From the NCBI RefSeq assembly GCF_008033115.1, contig NZ_CP041203.1, positions 1,860,001-1,924,000 of the forward strand: a stretch of DNA of 64,000 bases, in the 5' to 3' direction. Shown here in pieces: positions 17,222-27,116 of this stretch. Made by a program: the position numbers and the translations under genes. The number at the start of each line of letters is the position of its first letter. Position 1 is the stretch's first letter. The notes beneath the pieces were generated by a model that was given only the letters and a program-made list of their open reading frames with translations, ran no database searches and was not told the DNA's origin. This stretch comes from Cellulomonas sp. Y8 (lineage in GTDB: Bacteria; Actinomycetota; Actinomycetes; Actinomycetales; Cellulomonadaceae).

Positions 17222-19137
17222 GCCCGAGCCCCCGCCGCGGACCCCGCGCGCAGCCCCGCCCGGTACGCCGCCCACGACCGCGCCACCAGCGCGAGGTCCT
17301 CGGCGGTCAGCGCCTCCTGCGACCGGTCGACGCGCTCGGCGTAGTACAGCGCCGGCACCCCGCCCTCGGCCTGCGCCGCGACGTAGTCCCGCCACTGCGC
17401 CAGGTCGAGCATCGGCCACTGGTCGGTGTCGACGAGGTGCCCGGGGAGCGCGGCGCGGGCGATCGACCGGCGCACCCGCATCTGGTCGGCCAGCGGCACG
17501 ACGGCACCCGCGGTGTCCCGCTCCAGCACGTCGTTGAGCCGGACCATGTCGCAGACGTCCGCGAACGCGGGGTGCGGGGTGTGCGTGACGACCAGCGCGT
17601 CGGGCTTGGCGGCCTTCGCCGCGCGGTACAGGTCGCCGAGCAGGGCGTGCAGCGCGGCGACGCCCCACGGCGCGTCGGCCGCGGCGGTCGCCGGGTGCCG
17701 GCGCACCGAGTGCCCCGCCGGCGCCCGCTGCGTGAAATCGACCTTGAACCCGTCCGCGTCGACCCCGTCGGGCCCGAGCAGGTGCGCCACGGCGCGCCGG
17801 ACCCGCTCCCGGTAGGCCGGGCTGGCCGGGTCGACCGCGACGGGCCGGCCGGCGGCGTCCACCAGGCACTCCTCGACGGGGAGCCCCTCCGGGTCCCAGG
17901 CCTTCCACCACAGCAGCACCCGCTGCCCGGCCGCGTGCCGTGCGGCCACCCAGGCGCGGAGGTCGGGCCACCGGTCGGGGTCGACCTCCGCCGTCCCGTA
18001 GTCCCGCTGCCACTTGTCGTCCACCACGACCGTCCCCGGGACCACGTCGTGCGCCGCGAGGTGGGCGAGCAGCTCGTCGTACACGTCCTGCCGGGCCAGG
18101 TCCGGCGCGATCGGCAGGCCCGGGGGCACGACCGCCGGGCCGAGGTCCTGGACGAAGAACGGGTGGGCTGCGGGCTCGCCGGGCAACGGGGCGCGGGCGC
18201 ACTGGGCGCCCCAGCCGCAGAAGATCGGCTCCGCCCACCAGTCCGCGGCCGGCGCGACCGGCCCCTCCGGCGCACCCGCCGCCACCAGGTCCGCGCGGTG
18301 GTCCGCGAGCGCCGCCCACGGGTCGGCGGCCGGGCGCAGCACCAGGGCCGGGCTGCACCAGGTGCCGTCGACGGCGGTGTGCGCGTCGTGGTCGAGCTCG
18401 AGCAGGAAGCCGCCGTCGAGGGGCTGGTACCGGAGCTCGGTCAGGCGCAGCGCGGCGACCGGGGCGACCAGGCCGAGGGCGAGCCAGCCGGGGGCGGCGC
18501 CGTCCGCCGCACCGGGCGTCGCCGGCACGTCGAGCGCCGACGCCGCGGGCTCCCGGCCCAGCACGAGGCACAGCGGCGGCGGGGAGAACACGGCGTGCAG
18601 CCTCCCCGGCGAGGCGTCGCCCAGCACGCCCAGCGTCGCCGCCGAGGCCGCCGGGCGGACGAGGTCGACCGGCTCGGTGGGTGTCGGGACGAACACCGAC
18701 CGGTACTCGACCGAGGACCGGAACGTCCCGCCCGCGCCGGTGCGCAGCACGGCCCGCCCGCCGAGCAGCCGGACGTCGGTGAGCACGCCCGCCCCCGCGA
18801 CCTCGACGGTCAGCTCGAGCCGGTCGGGCAGGCAGCGCAGCGTCGTCCGCCGGCGGCCCCAGGCGGTGCTGCCGCAGTCGAGCCGCACCTCGGCGACGGG
18901 GGTGTCGACGTCGTCGCCCCCGACCGGCGCACCCTCGGCGTCGTGCACCGTCGGGGCGCCGACGTCGTACGACTCGTCCACCGCGCCGACGACGTCCACC
19001 GACGCGAGCAGGCTCAGGTGCGACCAGATCCGGCCGTCCGGGTCGGCGAGCACCGCGCGCGGCGGGTCCGCGCGGACCTCGAGCAGGTAGGCGTCGGCGT
19101 GGATCGTGCGGGTGCCGGGGGCGGCGGTGATGCGCAT
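17218..19137 (-). CDS. GH36/GH27-like (clan GH-D type) glycoside hydrolase
   Basis: 639 aa, no signal peptide. An N-terminal beta-supersandwich-like region of about 280 residues precedes a TIM barrel that begins near ADWWAEPIFCGWG. The retaining-enzyme motif DADGFKVDFTQ supplies the likely nucleophile (the Asp after KV), and VVDDKWQRDYG is the usual early barrel strand of the clan. The DQWPMLD region near 560 may carry the acid/base. This suggests an alpha-galactosidase-like enzyme, but the exact sugar is not clear from sequence. The start ATG at 19137 has GAGGA 5-9 nt before it, and the gene follows the GH1 gene after 42 nt within one operon. Confidence 0.78.
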   Translation of the reverse strand: MRITAAPGTRTIHADAYLLEVRADPPRAVLADPDGRIWSHLSLLASVDVVGAVDESYDVGAPTVHDAEGAPVGGDDVDTPVAEVRLDCGSTAWGRRRTTLRCLPDRLELTVEVAGAGVLTDVRLLGGRAVLRTGAGGTFRSSVEYRSVFVPTPTEPVDLVRPAASAATLGVLGDASPGRLHAVFSPPPLCLVLGREPAASALDVPATPGAADGAAPGWLALGLVAPVAALRLTELRYQPLDGGFLLELDHDAHTAVDGTWCSPALVLRPAADPWAALADHRADLVAAGAPEGPVAPAADWWAEPIFCGWGAQCARAPLPGEPAAHPFFVQDLGPAVVPPGLPIAPDLARQDVYDELLAHLAAHDVVPGTVVVDDKWQRDYGTAEVDPDRWPDLRAWVAARHAAGQRVLLWWKAWDPEGLPVEECLVDAAGRPVAVDPASPAYRERVRRAVAHLLGPDGVDADGFKVDFTQRAPAGHSVRRHPATAAADAPWGVAALHALLGDLYRAAKAAKPDALVVTHTPHPAFADVCDMVRLNDVLERDTAGAVVPLADQMRVRRSIARAALPGHLVDTDQWPMLDLAQWRDYVAAQAEGGVPALYYAERVDRSQEALTAEDLALVARSWAAYRAGLRAGSAAGARA

Positions 19138-19179
19138 GGGTCCTCGTTGTCGATGGTCGGGGGTGCGGTCGGCGCGGGG

Positions 19180-20571
19180 TCAGCCGAACGGGGCGATCAC
19201 GGGCGGGGCGTCGGGCAGCGAGCCGGTGCGGGCGATCTCCGCGTACACCCGCCCGGAGTCCTTCACCGTCCGCCGCCCGGTCGGGTAGTCGAGGTGCACG
19301 AGCCCGAACCGGGGCCGGTACCCGAGGGACCACTCGAAGTTGTCCAGCAGGGACCAGTGCAAGTACCCGACGACGGGCGCGCCGGCCGCCATCGCCTCGT
19401 GCACGGCCCGCAGGTGGCCCAGCAGCAGGTCGGTGCGGCGGACGTCGTGCACCCGGCCGTCGTGGGTGGGCCCGTCGCCGAACACGCCGCCGTTCTCGGT
19501 GATCATCAGCGGCGAGCCCGGGTGGTCGCGGTGCAGCCGGAGCAGCAGGTCGCGCAGCGCGTCGGGCACGATCTCCCAGCCCTCGTCGGTGCGCCGCACG
19601 TCGCCCGACGGCCCGACGACCTGCCACGGGAACGGCCGGTCCGGGCCGGTCGGCGCGGCGGCCACGACGCGGCGGGTGTAGTAGTTCACGCCGATCCAGT
19701 CCTGCCGGCCGCCGATCCGGTCCTCGTCGCCGGGGCGGATCACGTCGTCCAGCGACCGCCCGAGCGCGCGCTCCCAGTGCGCCCGCGCGTCGTCGGGGTA
19801 GCCGCGGCCCGCGAGCGGGTCGAGCGACCACCGGTTCACGTAGCCGTCCGAGCCCCAGGCCGCCGCCGCGTCCTCGGCGGAGCCCGTCGCCGGGTCGCAC
19901 GGGAACAGGCTCAGCGCGCAGCCGGTGCGGGCGCCGGGCGCGTGGGCCTTGATCGCGTCCGCCGCGGCGCCGTGGCCGAGCAGCACGTGGTGCGAGGCGG
20001 CGACCGCGGCGCCGAGGTCGGCGACCCCCGGCGCGTGCAGGCCGAGCTGGTAGCCGAGCAGGGCGACGATCCACGGCTCGTTCTGCGTGACCCACCACGT
20101 CACCCGGTCGCCCAGCCGCCCGGCGACCGCGTCGGCGTACTCGGCGAACGCGTCGACGGACGACCGGCCCGCCCAGCCGCCGTCCGCCATGAGCGCCTGC
20201 GGCATGTCCCAGTGGTTGAGCGTGAGCACCGGCTCGACGCCCCGCTCGAGCAGGGCGTCGACGACCCGCTCGTAGTGGTCGAGCCCGCGGGTCTCGACGC
20301 GCCCGCGGCCCTCCGGCACGACCCGGGACCAGGCCACCGAGAACCGGTACGCGCGGAGCCCCAGCTCGGCGACCAGGTCGACGTCCTCGCGCCAGCGCCG
20401 GTACGAGTCGCAGGCGCGCGAGCCGTCGCCGCCGCCCTCGACCGCGCCGGGCCGGGCGGCGAACTCCTCCCAGACCGAGCGGCCGCGGCCGTCGGCGTCG
20501 AGGCTGCCCTCCACCTGGTACGCCGAGGTGGCGGCGCCCCAGAGGAAGCCGGGCGGGAAGGTGACGGTCAC
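19180..20571 (-). CDS. GH1 beta-glycosidase (beta-glucosidase/beta-mannosidase type)
   Basis: 463 aa, the normal GH1 length, intracellular. It starts FPPGFLWGAATSAYQVEG, the N-terminal family signature. The acid/base is Glu165 in TQNEPW and the nucleophile Glu359 in ITENGG; the +1/-1 subsite residues HWDMPQAL and NYYTRR are in place. The GTG at 20571 overlaps the GH2 stop as GTGA. GH1 enzymes act on beta-glucosides, galactosides or mannosides; the neighbouring GH2 and mannosidases make beta-mannosides or cello-oligosaccharides reasonable candidates. Confidence 0.94.
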   Translation of the reverse strand: MTVTFPPGFLWGAATSAYQVEGSLDADGRGRSVWEEFAARPGAVEGGGDGSRACDSYRRWREDVDLVAELGLRAYRFSVAWSRVVPEGRGRVETRGLDHYERVVDALLERGVEPVLTLNHWDMPQALMADGGWAGRSSVDAFAEYADAVAGRLGDRVTWWVTQNEPWIVALLGYQLGLHAPGVADLGAAVAASHHVLLGHGAAADAIKAHAPGARTGCALSLFPCDPATGSAEDAAAAWGSDGYVNRWSLDPLAGRGYPDDARAHWERALGRSLDDVIRPGDEDRIGGRQDWIGVNYYTRRVVAAAPTGPDRPFPWQVVGPSGDVRRTDEGWEIVPDALRDLLLRLHRDHPGSPLMITENGGVFGDGPTHDGRVHDVRRTDLLLGHLRAVHEAMAAGAPVVGYLHWSLLDNFEWSLGYRPRFGLVHLDYPTGRRTVKDSGRVYAEIARTGSLPDAPPVIAPFG

Positions 20572-23361
20572 GGGCGGGCCTCCTGGGGGACGCGGTGGGC
20601 GGGGACGAGCGGGGCGAGGTCGGCGGCCGGGAGGTTCCAGGCCTCGAGGACCAGCCGGCGGCCCCGGGTGGGGGCGGTCCAGCGGGCGCGGAGGGTGCGG
20701 GAGGCACCGGGGAGCAGCGGCCGCGGGTCGCCGTCGAGGACCGCCCGGCCGGGCGCACCGGCGGGCCGGGCGTCGAGCAGCGCGAGGCCGACGACCGCCG
20801 GCCCGGCGCGGTGCGCGACCTCGACGCGCGCCGCGTCCGGGCCGTCCGGGCGCACGGCGACGTCGACGGTCGCCGGTGCGAGGTCGAGCAGCGGCGCCAG
20901 GTCGGCGGCCGACGTGGCGACGACCACCTCGTGGTCCAGCCGCTCCCCGTCCGCGGCGGTCCACACCACCTCCCCAGAGCAGCACGGCCGCCCGCGGCAG
21001 CGCGGCCGCGGGGTGCCGGAGGTCGCCGACCGGGCGCGGCTCCCGCACCGCGTCCGGCACCGCCCACCGGCGCTCGGCCAGCACGTCGCCGTCGGCGGTC
21101 CGCAGCCGGGCGACCACGCGCGAGCCGGCGCGGACACCCGCGTCGGACCACAGCCAGACCTCGGCCGCGGCGTGCGCCCGGCCGCCCCACGCGGTCGTCG
21201 GGGTGCGCAGCGTCGCGCGGTCGGGGGCGAAGGCGCGGGCGACCGCGTGGAACGCCGGCTTCGCGTCGCCGAGGTGGTCGACGACCGCGGTGCACCACGT
21301 GTTCGGGTACGACTCGGCGAGCTGCCAGGGCAGCACCAGCGAGCACCGCGGCCACCGGCGCCGGTCCGCCTCGACCGCGTACGCCAGGCCGGTCGCCTGC
21401 AGGTGCTGGCTCGCGCGCCGGTAGCCGTCGACGTCGGCGAGCCGACCGCCGAAGCACCGCTGCACCAGCGGCGCGTTGTCCCACCACTCGCCGAGGTGCC
21501 GGTGCACGGGGTTCGACCGGTCGAGCGGCCACACCCGGTCGGCGGGCACCAGGTGGTCGAGCAGCCGGCGGTTGGCCATGCCCTCGACGCCGAACTCGCT
21601 GTGCGCGAGGCAGGTGCCCGCGTCCGCCAGGGCGTGCTGGCCCGTCAGGCCCTGGTGCTCCCACGGGCCGTGCACGTCGTGCTGGTCGTCCGGGGCGGCG
21701 GCGATGACGTCCGCCCGGTGGTGGAACGCCGGCCCGGTGGGGGACGTCGGGAGCCACGCGCGGCCGGGGTCGAGGCGGGCGACCTCGTCGCGCAGCGCCG
21801 CCAGCACCGGCGACCGGTCCTCGTCGAGCGGGACGCCGTCGAGGTCGAGCTCGTTGCCGCCGCCCCAGACCAGCAGGCTCGGGTGGTGCGTGCGCGGCGG
21901 CACCACGACCGCGGCCTCGCGCCGCATGAGGTCGACGAACTCCGCGTCCTCGGCCGGCGCGCTCTGCATGCCCGACGACGACTGGGACAGCTCCTGCCAG
22001 ACCAGCAGCCCGGCGCGGTCGCAGGCGTCGAAGAAGGTGTCGGTCTCGACCAGCCCGCCGCCCCACACCCGCAGCAGCGCCGCGCCCGACGCCGCGGCCA
22101 GCCCGACCAGGTGCTCGACGCGGTCGCGGGTGGTCGTGCCGTACTGGGCGTCGGCGGGTGCCCAGTTCCAGCCGACGAGCGGGAGCCGGACGCCGTTGAC
22201 CTCCGCGGTGTACCCGCGGGCGTCACCGGGAGCGCCCGCGTTCGGGACCAGGCGGGCGGAGCGGAAGCCGGTCGTGCCGCGCCACAGCTCGCGGCCGCCG
22301 TCGGCGACGGCCAGGCGGACGGTGTACGTCGTGGGGGTGCCGAGGCGGCGGGGCCACCACAGGTCGGGCGCGGGGACGCGGAGGGTGACGTCGAGCGGGC
22401 GGGCGGAGGTCGCGCCCGGGAGGCGCGGGCCGGGGGCGTCGAGCGCACCGGGGAGGTCGACGCGCCGAGCGGCCGCGACGGCGCCGGAGGCGTCGAGCAC
22501 CGCCACGTCGACCGCGGCGTCCCCGCCGTCCCCCACCTCGACGATCCCGCGCACCCGTACGGTCCCGTCGACCGCGGCCCCGAGATCGGTGCTTCCGGCC
22601 GAGATCGGTGCTTCAGAGCACCGATCTCGAGCCGAACCACCGACCTCGGCGGCCGCGAGGTCCGCCCGGACGGTCACCTCCGCGAGGTGCACCCGGTCGA
22701 TCACGACGCGGGCCGGGCGCCACAGGCCCTGGTGCGGCAGCCGCGGGCAGAAGTCCCAGCCCTCGGTCATCCGAGGCCGGTGCACCCGGACGCGCTCGGT
22801 GCGCCCGACCTGCGGCTCGTTCGGCGGCACCGGGTCGACGACGACGGCCAGCCGGTGCGTGCCCGGGGTCGCCGCAGCGGTCGGGACCTCCGCCCGGAAC
22901 CGGTGGTACAGCCCCTCGACACGGCCGAGCGGCTCCCCGTCCCAGAGCACCGTGCCCGACGGGTCGACGCCGTCGAGCTCCAGCACGGCCCGCTCCCCCG
23001 GCCCGCGCGCCGGCAGGTCGACGGTGCGGCGGTAGACCCAGTGCCGGGCGCCGGTCCACTCGGCGGCGCGGCTGTTCCGGTCCCGGTACGGGTCGGGCAG
23101 CTCGCCGGCGCGCGCCAGGTCGGTGACCACCGAGCCGGGCACGGTCGCGGGCCACCAGCCGGGGGTCGTGGCGGCGGCCCGGGCGGCGTCGGCGGCGTTG
23201 TTCCCGGCCGCGACCGGCGCGTCGACGTACCACTGCCAGGTGTCGCCGAGCGCCTCGCGGACCAGCCAGCCAGGGCCGGCGAGGTCGAGGACGCGCCCGT
23301 CCCGGGAGCGCAAGGGGGCCGGGGCGTCGTCGCTGGTCGGCGGATGTGGCATCGATGCCAT
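20568..23361 (-). CDS. GH2 beta-mannosidase-like enzyme (apparent frameshift; contains an in-frame palindromic repeat)
   Basis: Roughly 930 codons. Domain order: jelly-roll sugar-binding domain (WQWYVDAPVAAGN, VPGSVVTDLARAG), Ig-like domain, TIM barrel with the acid/base in WGGGNELD and the nucleophile in AHSEFGVEG, then beta domains. ACDRAGLLVWQEL and the SEFG motif fit beta-mannosidases best. The frame breaks near 20975 (a run of C); the true C-terminus continues as EVVWTAADGERLDHEVVVA to the stop at 20568. At 22581-22650 a palindromic repeat is translated as an extra segment between the first two domains. The start lies inside the operator: ATG at 23361 or 23352. It is the first gene of the GH2-GH1-GH36-FAD operon. 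Confidence 0.85.
22581..22650. repeat. Palindromic repeat element inside the beta-mannosidase coding sequence
   Basis: The word CGAGATCGGTGCTTC occurs twice in direct orientation (22581-22595 and 22600-22614), then inverted as AGCACCGATCTCG (22617-22629) and again in degenerate inverted form (ACCACCGACCTCGG, 22636-22649). This is the same plus, plus, minus, minus layout seen in the intergenic palindromes, and its CGAGATCGG core matches the element at 8221-8294. The frame stays open through it, adding about 22 residues including CSEAPISAGSTD. Confidence 0.8.
23347..23360. promoter_or_regulatory. LacI-type operator overlapping the GH2 start codon
   Basis: TGGCATCGATGCCA is a perfect 14-bp palindrome and the most symmetrical member of the family. 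Both candidate start codons of the GH2 gene lie within it, so a bound repressor would block initiation directly. The divergent small membrane protein gene starts 127 bp away. Confidence 0.8.
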
Positions 23362-23486
23362 ACGACGACGTAACCACACCGGCGCGAGGCGGGTCAACGC
23401 CGGCACCTCGTGGATCTCGTCGTGGGATCGCCCCCGCGAGCCGCCCCCGCGCTGCCACACTCGGCAGCACGACGGACGGGGGCGCG

Positions 23487-23957
23487 ATGGCCGAGGCACG
23501 GCTGGACGACGACCGGGACCCCGCACGCCCCGCGCCGCCGGACGACCCCGGGGCCCGCGCCGCGCGCGACCGACGCCGCTCCGAGCTTGCCCGCGTGGTC
23601 GAGGTCGTCGCGCTGCTCGGCGGGGCGGCGCTGATCCCGGTGCTGTTCTGGCAGTACCTCGACGTGTACCTGGCGTTCTTCGGCGAGCAGAACGTCGCGA
23701 GCCCGGAGGACGGCACCCGGTACGTCGTCACCGCGGCCGCGTGCGTCGCGCTGCTGCTGGTCGGCACGGCCGCGGCGATCGTCGGCGAGCACACCAGGGC
23801 GGTCGTGGCGGGCACGGCGCTGCTGGTCGTCGGGCTGGTGGCGGCGTTCCTGCTCGCCGTGCCGTCGGACCGGTTCGCCGTCGACCCGCCGGACAACCGG
23901 CCCGGACCCGACTACGTCCCCTGCTACAGCGGCAGCGGCGACTGCCTCGGCGGCTAG
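23487..23957 (+). CDS. Small membrane protein, unknown function
   Basis: 156 aa from an ATG at 23487. There is a charged N-terminus (Asp/Arg-rich, about 1-35), then hydrophobic segments near 40-60, 80-100 and 108-128, and a Pro-rich tail ending in CYSGSGDCLGG with two cysteines that could form a disulfide outside the membrane. I do not recognise the family. It is divergent from the GH2 operon and convergent with the GH13 gene, and no link to sugar metabolism is evident. Confidence 0.65.
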   Translation: MAEARLDDDRDPARPAPPDDPGARAARDRRRSELARVVEVVALLGGAALIPVLFWQYLDVYLAFFGEQNVASPEDGTRYVVTAAACVALLLVGTAAAIVGEHTRAVVAGTALLVVGLVAAFLLAVPSDRFAVDPPDNRPGPDYVPCYSGSGDCLGG

Positions 23958-23998
23958 CCAGCCCTCCGGGTGCACGGACCGGGCGCCGGGGCCGGCCG

Positions 23999-25534
23999 TC
24001 AGCCCGGTCCCGGCCCCCGCCCGAGCCCGTCCTCCGCGAGCGCCGCCAGGTCCGCGACCGACGCGTACCGCGCGGCGCCCTCCGGCCCGCCGGCCACCTC
24101 GACCGCGAACGCCGGCGCCCCCGGCGTCAGGTCGACGGTCAGCACCGCCGTGGCGCCCGCGCCGTCGTCCCAGCCGAGCACCAGCCGCCCCGGCCCGTCC
24201 TCCCGGGACGCGAACGCGCCCCCGAACGCCGGGTGCCGGGTCCGCAGCGCGACGAGCCCGAGCTGCGCCCGCGTCACCTCGCCCGCGAGCGCCGCGGCGA
24301 GCTCGGCCGCGTCGTAGACGTGCCGGTTCACCTCGCGGCCCTGCCCAGTGCGCGCGAACCGGTCCATGTCGTCCGTCCCGGCGAGCAGCCCGACGTAGTA
24401 GATCTGCGGCCGGCCGGGCACGAACAGCTGCACGGCGCGGGCGAGCAGGTACGCGACCGGGTCCTCGCCGAGCACCGAGAAGAACGTCGCGTTGATCTGG
24501 TGCGGCATCGCGGCCCACGCGGGCGTGGTGGACGCGAGCGCCGACCGGCCCGCGGTCCGGCGCTCGGCCTCCGCGAAGACGCCCGCCATCTCCTCGGTCG
24601 ACAGCAGGCCGGGCCGGTCGCCCGCCGGGCCCGCGTCGATCACGCCGATGCCGTCGTGGGTGTCGAGCACGGTGATGGCGTTGCGGGGCCGGATGTCCAG
24701 CCAGCGCGCCAGCAGGTCGGTCCGCCCCGTCGCCAGCCCGTGCAGCAGCAGCGGCGGCAGCGCGAAGTCGTAGACCAGGTCAACGAGCGGGGCGATCGCC
24801 GCCTGCTGGGTGTGGTGCGCGTGCACCTCGACCAGCACCTGCAGCCCTTCGGCCTGCGCCAGGGCGGTGATGTCCTCGACGAAGGCCAGCGTCTCCGGTG
24901 TCATGAACGAGTCGGTGCCCGGCGTCTTCACCGCGTAGCCGACCGCGTCCAGCCGGACCGTCGACACCCCGCCGTCGGCGAGCGTGCGCAGGGTGCGGCG
25001 CAGGTAGGCGCGGGCGGCCGGGTGCTGCACGTCGAGGTCGACCTGCGTCGGCATGAACGTCGTCCACACCAGCCGCCGGGAGCCGTCGGCCCGCTGGTAC
25101 GGCGTGAACGGCAGGCCGAGCCGCGGCCGGTAGAACGCCGTGATCTCGCGCTCGCCGGCACCGGCCGGGAACACCGTGTCGTAGGTGAGGAACATGCCGT
25201 CGGCCGGCGACTGCGCGCCCCGGGCCAGCCAGTCGCGGAACTCGGCCGAGTCCGCCGACACGTGGTTGACGATGAGGTCCGCGGTCACGTGGACGCCGTC
25301 GGCGGCGAGCGCCCGCACGTCGTCCCAGGTGCCGAGGCGCGGGTCGACGGCGTTGTGGTCGACCGGGTCGAAGCCGGCGTCGTCGCCGTCGAACGGCACG
25401 AAGAACGGCAGCAGGTGCACGCCGCGGAACACCGCGAGCGGGCCGTCGCGCAGCAGCGCGCGCACGCCCGCGAGGTCGCCGCCGAGCCGCTCGGTGTAGG
25501 CGAGCAGGTGCACGCCGTGGTCGGCGGCGGTCAC
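23999..25534 (-). CDS. GH13_18 sucrose-phosphorylase-type glycoside phosphorylase
   Basis: 511 aa. Retaining phosphorylases of this subfamily split sucrose, sucrose-6'-phosphate, glucosylglycerol or glucosylglycerate to alpha-glucose-1-phosphate. Motifs: nucleophile Asp196 in VRLDAVGYAVKTPGT, acid/base Glu236 in LVEVHAHH, transition-state Asp294 in VLDTHDGIGVID. The subfamily loop GTDSFMTPE is present. The GTG at 25534 overlaps the racemase-like gene's stop. It is the last gene of a leftward operon with racemase-like, LacD-type aldolase and FGGY kinase genes, which argues for a substrate other than plain sucrose; acceptor specificity cannot be read from the sequence. Confidence 0.9.
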   Translation of the reverse strand: MTAADHGVHLLAYTERLGGDLAGVRALLRDGPLAVFRGVHLLPFFVPFDGDDAGFDPVDHNAVDPRLGTWDDVRALAADGVHVTADLIVNHVSADSAEFRDWLARGAQSPADGMFLTYDTVFPAGAGEREITAFYRPRLGLPFTPYQRADGSRRLVWTTFMPTQVDLDVQHPAARAYLRRTLRTLADGGVSTVRLDAVGYAVKTPGTDSFMTPETLAFVEDITALAQAEGLQVLVEVHAHHTQQAAIAPLVDLVYDFALPPLLLHGLATGRTDLLARWLDIRPRNAITVLDTHDGIGVIDAGPAGDRPGLLSTEEMAGVFAEAERRTAGRSALASTTPAWAAMPHQINATFFSVLGEDPVAYLLARAVQLFVPGRPQIYYVGLLAGTDDMDRFARTGQGREVNRHVYDAAELAAALAGEVTRAQLGLVALRTRHPAFGGAFASREDGPGRLVLGWDDGAGATAVLTVDLTPGAPAFAVEVAGGPEGAARYASVADLAALAEDGLGRGPGPG

Positions 25535-26235
25535 CGGGCGCCTCCCGCCAGCGCGGCGACCAGCGCCGCGAGCCCGCCCGCGGGCGAGGTGAGCACGGGG
25601 ACCGGCGCCTCCGCCCGCGCGGCCGCGCCCGCCATCGACGCCTGCGCCAGCACCACCGCGTCGGCCCCGGCCGCGGCCTCCGCGACCGCCCGGGCGACGA
25701 GGGCGTCGGCCCGGTCGCCGTCCCCGGCGTCCCGCGCGGCCGCGGCGCCGTCGACCACCCGGGCGTCGACCTCGACCGCCGCGCCCACGTCCGCCGCGGC
25801 GCGCGCCACGAGCCGGCCGGTCGGACCGAGCGTCGAGGCGAGCGTGGCGAGGACGGCCACCCGGCCGCGGGCGCCGGGTTCCGTGGCCGCGGCGACCGCC
25901 TCCCGCGCCATCGGGGCGTCGACCCGGAGCACGGGGACGTCGACGCGTGCCGCGGCGGTCTCGGCCGCCTCCCCCACGGACGAGCAGGTGACGAGGACCG
26001 CGGACGCGCCCGCGTCGGCGAGGTGCCGGACGTGCGCGAGCACGGCCGCCTCGACCTCGGGCGTGACGCCGGACGCCACGGCGGTGGCCAGCAGCCACCC
26101 GTCGACCACGTGCAGCCGGCGCAGGCCCGGGGCCGCGGCGTCGAGGTCGGCGTCGAACCGGGCCGCGAGCGCCGGGACGGTGTGCAGCAGCCCGGCGGTG
26201 CCGGCCGCGCCGGGCGCCGCGGGCGCGGGCGTCAC
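25531..26235 (-). CDS. Asp/Glu/hydantoin racemase-superfamily protein
   Basis: 234 aa. The fold has two half-domains each with a catalytic cysteine in classical racemases. Here the first is visible in VLVTCSSVGEAAET (Cys near 79), while the position expected for the second (VVLAQASMAGAAA) has Ala/Ser in place of Cys. A loss of one cysteine suggests a lyase or isomerase of the superfamily rather than a true racemase. The GTG at 26235 overlaps the aldolase stop (GTGA). Its place between aldolase and phosphorylase suggests work on a sugar-acid or keto intermediate. Confidence 0.75.
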   Translation of the reverse strand: MTPAPAAPGAAGTAGLLHTVPALAARFDADLDAAAPGLRRLHVVDGWLLATAVASGVTPEVEAAVLAHVRHLADAGASAVLVTCSSVGEAAETAAARVDVPVLRVDAPMAREAVAAATEPGARGRVAVLATLASTLGPTGRLVARAAADVGAAVEVDARVVDGAAAARDAGDGDRADALVARAVAEAAAGADAVVLAQASMAGAAARAEAPVPVLTSPAGGLAALVAALAGGAR

Positions 26236-27116
26236 GCCGCGGTCCACGGCCGGGCCTCCGCGTCGACCAGCTCGACGAGCCGCTCCAGCCGCGGCACCGA
26301 CACCTCCGCGAGCGCTGCCGGCACGTCCGGACGGCCGACGACGTCGCTCCACAGTGCCCGCCCGGCCAGGAACCCGCTCGCCCCGCCCCGGCAGGCCGCG
26401 CGCACGGCCCCGGCGAAGTCGTCGCGGTCGACGCCCTGCGACAGCACGACCCACGGGCCCGTGACGGCCTCGCCCAGCGTGGCGCACGCCCGCTCGAGCT
26501 CCGCCGGCTCGGCGCGGCCGCCCAGCGGCACCTGCACCTTGTAGAGGCTCGGGCGGAGCGCGGACAGCTCGCGCGCGGCCTCCGCGATCGCGACCTCGGT
26601 GTCCCAGGTCCCCGCCGCGGTCTCTTCGGGCGTCGCCCGCACCACCGGCTCCAGCACCGACAGCACCCCCCGAGCGGCGGCGACCTCGATGAACCGCCGG
26701 GCGAGCTCCACGCGCTGCTCGCGGCGCGCGTCCCGGCGCCAGATCACCAGCAGCTTGACCGCGACGGCGCCGTGCAGGTCGGAGTCCGGGGCGACGACGA
26801 CCTCGTCCAGCCCCGTCTCCTCGACCGGGCCGCCCGGCTCCTGCTCCAGCGCGTCGGCGGCGAGGATCAGCCCGCACGACGGCGGCAGCAGCGGGGCCGC
26901 GCGCTCGACGCCGTACTCGCGGTCGATGAGGAACCCGGAGGCCAGCGGGCTCAGCGCCCGGGCGACGTCGAGCTTGAACGCGACCATGCGCTCGTCGTCG
27001 ACGCGGCCGGCTCCGGCCTGGTCGAACATGTGGCGCAGGCTCTCGCGCTGGTCCATCGCGACCATCGCGAGCGCGCCGGACGGGCGGGCGATGGCGTCGA
27101 GCGTCGGTGCGGTCAC
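26232..27116 (-). CDS. LacD/YihT-type class I aldolase
   Basis: 294 aa. This group includes tagatose-1,6-bisphosphate aldolase and sulfofructose-1-phosphate aldolase, which split ketose phosphates to DHAP plus an aldehyde. The N-terminal MVAMDQRESLRHMF is diagnostic, and the Schiff-base lysine is expected in SLYKVQVPLGG. The GTG at 27116 overlaps the FGGY kinase stop (GTGA). The kinase just upstream would supply the phosphorylated ketose. Without the rest of a sulfo-EMP pathway I would not call it sulfoquinovose-specific. Confidence 0.85.
   Translation of the reverse strand: MTAPTLDAIARPSGALAMVAMDQRESLRHMFDQAGAGRVDDERMVAFKLDVARALSPLASGFLIDREYGVERAAPLLPPSCGLILAADALEQEPGGPVEETGLDEVVVAPDSDLHGAVAVKLLVIWRRDARREQRVELARRFIEVAAARGVLSVLEPVVRATPEETAAGTWDTEVAIAEAARELSALRPSLYKVQVPLGGRAEPAELERACATLGEAVTGPWVVLSQGVDRDDFAGAVRAACRGGASGFLAGRALWSDVVGRPDVPAALAEVSVPRLERLVELVDAEARPWTAA

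Noticed and set aside
23423..23436. GTGGGATCGCCCCC as a further LacI operator
   Set aside because: Only the left half-site TGGGATCG is present; the right arm does not match. It may be chance.
15641..23526. Very long open frames (over 1,400 codons) spanning several genes on either strand
   Set aside because: They are products of high GC content. Translations are Arg/Pro/Gly/Ala-rich without motifs, and real genes with clear family signatures run in other frames through the same DNA.
26232..27116. Assignment of the aldolase as the sulfoquinovose enzyme YihT
   Set aside because: The sequence fits LacD/YihT in general, but no sulfoquinovosidase, sulfoquinovose isomerase or sulfolactaldehyde enzyme is nearby.
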